Of a stretch of 41,689 nt of DNA, positions 41,688 to 41,689 are shown in pieces. Within the stretch, counting starts at the first letter, position 1. Each line of letters opens with the position of its first letter. Source of the DNA: Selenomonas sp. (GTDB taxonomy: Bacteria; Bacillota; Negativicutes; Selenomonadales; Selenomonadaceae); the NCBI GenBank assembly GCA_022773585.1, contig JALEZZ010000054.1:1-41689 (forward strand). Direction: 5' to 3'. The notes beneath the pieces are model-generated. The model worked only from the letters and a program-made list of their open reading frames with translations. It had not been told where the DNA came from and did not search any database. The position numbers and the translations under genes were made by a program.

Positions 41688-41689
41688 TC

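Overview
The window looks like chromosome from a Gram-negative Firmicute of the Negativicutes, most likely a motile Selenomonas-type member of the Selenomonadaceae. It combines outer-membrane-type equipment (an RND efflux pump) with Firmicutes stress and transcription genes (ctsR-mcsA-mcsB-clpC, RNA polymerase delta subunit), flagellin and chemotaxis genes. Coding DNA is GC-rich with strong C/G third-position bias. Many genes start with TTG behind a strong AGGAGG-type site. The organism call is an inference; no rRNA or tRNA is present to confirm it.

Layout. 1-273: C-terminal piece of a probable IS4-type transposase. 412-4834: RND adaptor lipoprotein and pump. 5062-6369: flagellin behind a sigma-D (sigma-28) type promoter. 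6400-6906: a cobalamin riboswitch with a near-consensus promoter and its own terminator but no gene behind it. 6919-9470 (minus): secreted M48 metalloprotease and a PutP-type sodium symporter. 9677-11056: FAD-dependent dehydrogenase. 11116-12826 (minus): an N-terminally extended PII protein behind an APC permease that has lost its first membrane helices. 13075-20903: a LuxR-type regulator and a five-gene operon (two DUF1989 proteins, a biotin-dependent urea/guanidine carboxylase, a short allophanate hydrolase, a divergent PII). By family knowledge this operon probably assimilates nitrogen from guanidine (guanidine to carboxyguanidine to allophanate to ammonia and CO2). 20904-21077: 3' remnant of a PHP-type histidinol phosphatase. 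21240-23160 (minus): a small secreted protein and an AbiEi/AbiEii toxin-antitoxin pair with a palindromic operator. 23229-25220: amtB-glnK behind a consensus promoter, a palindrome and a leader terminator. 25443-28931: chemotaxis genes (receiver-CheX fusion, CheX, MCP). 29045-33232: DUF1934, argS, rpoE (delta), pyrG. 33405-34388: a Cys-rich zinc-ribbon protein and a small secreted Ada-like protein. 34574-39359: ctsR-mcsA-mcsB-clpC. 39520-40591: an unknown protein behind a second sigma-D type promoter, with its N-terminus split by a frame change. 40605-41687 (minus): a Fic protein and the end of another gene.

How it fits together. The theme is nitrogen. An ammonia-releasing operon, an ammonium transporter and three different PII-family proteins lie within 14 kb. 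Each PII is paired with a different partner: a permease, the allophanate hydrolase, and AmtB. An 18-bp repeat lies upstream of both the LuxR gene and the operon and is a candidate binding site for that regulator. The flanks of this region are damaged (truncated permease, histidinol phosphatase remnant), which suggests it was rearranged or acquired. The features I find least explained by known genes are the orphan B12 riboswitch transcript, the operon-linked divergent PII, and the short promoter-terminator unit before amtB.
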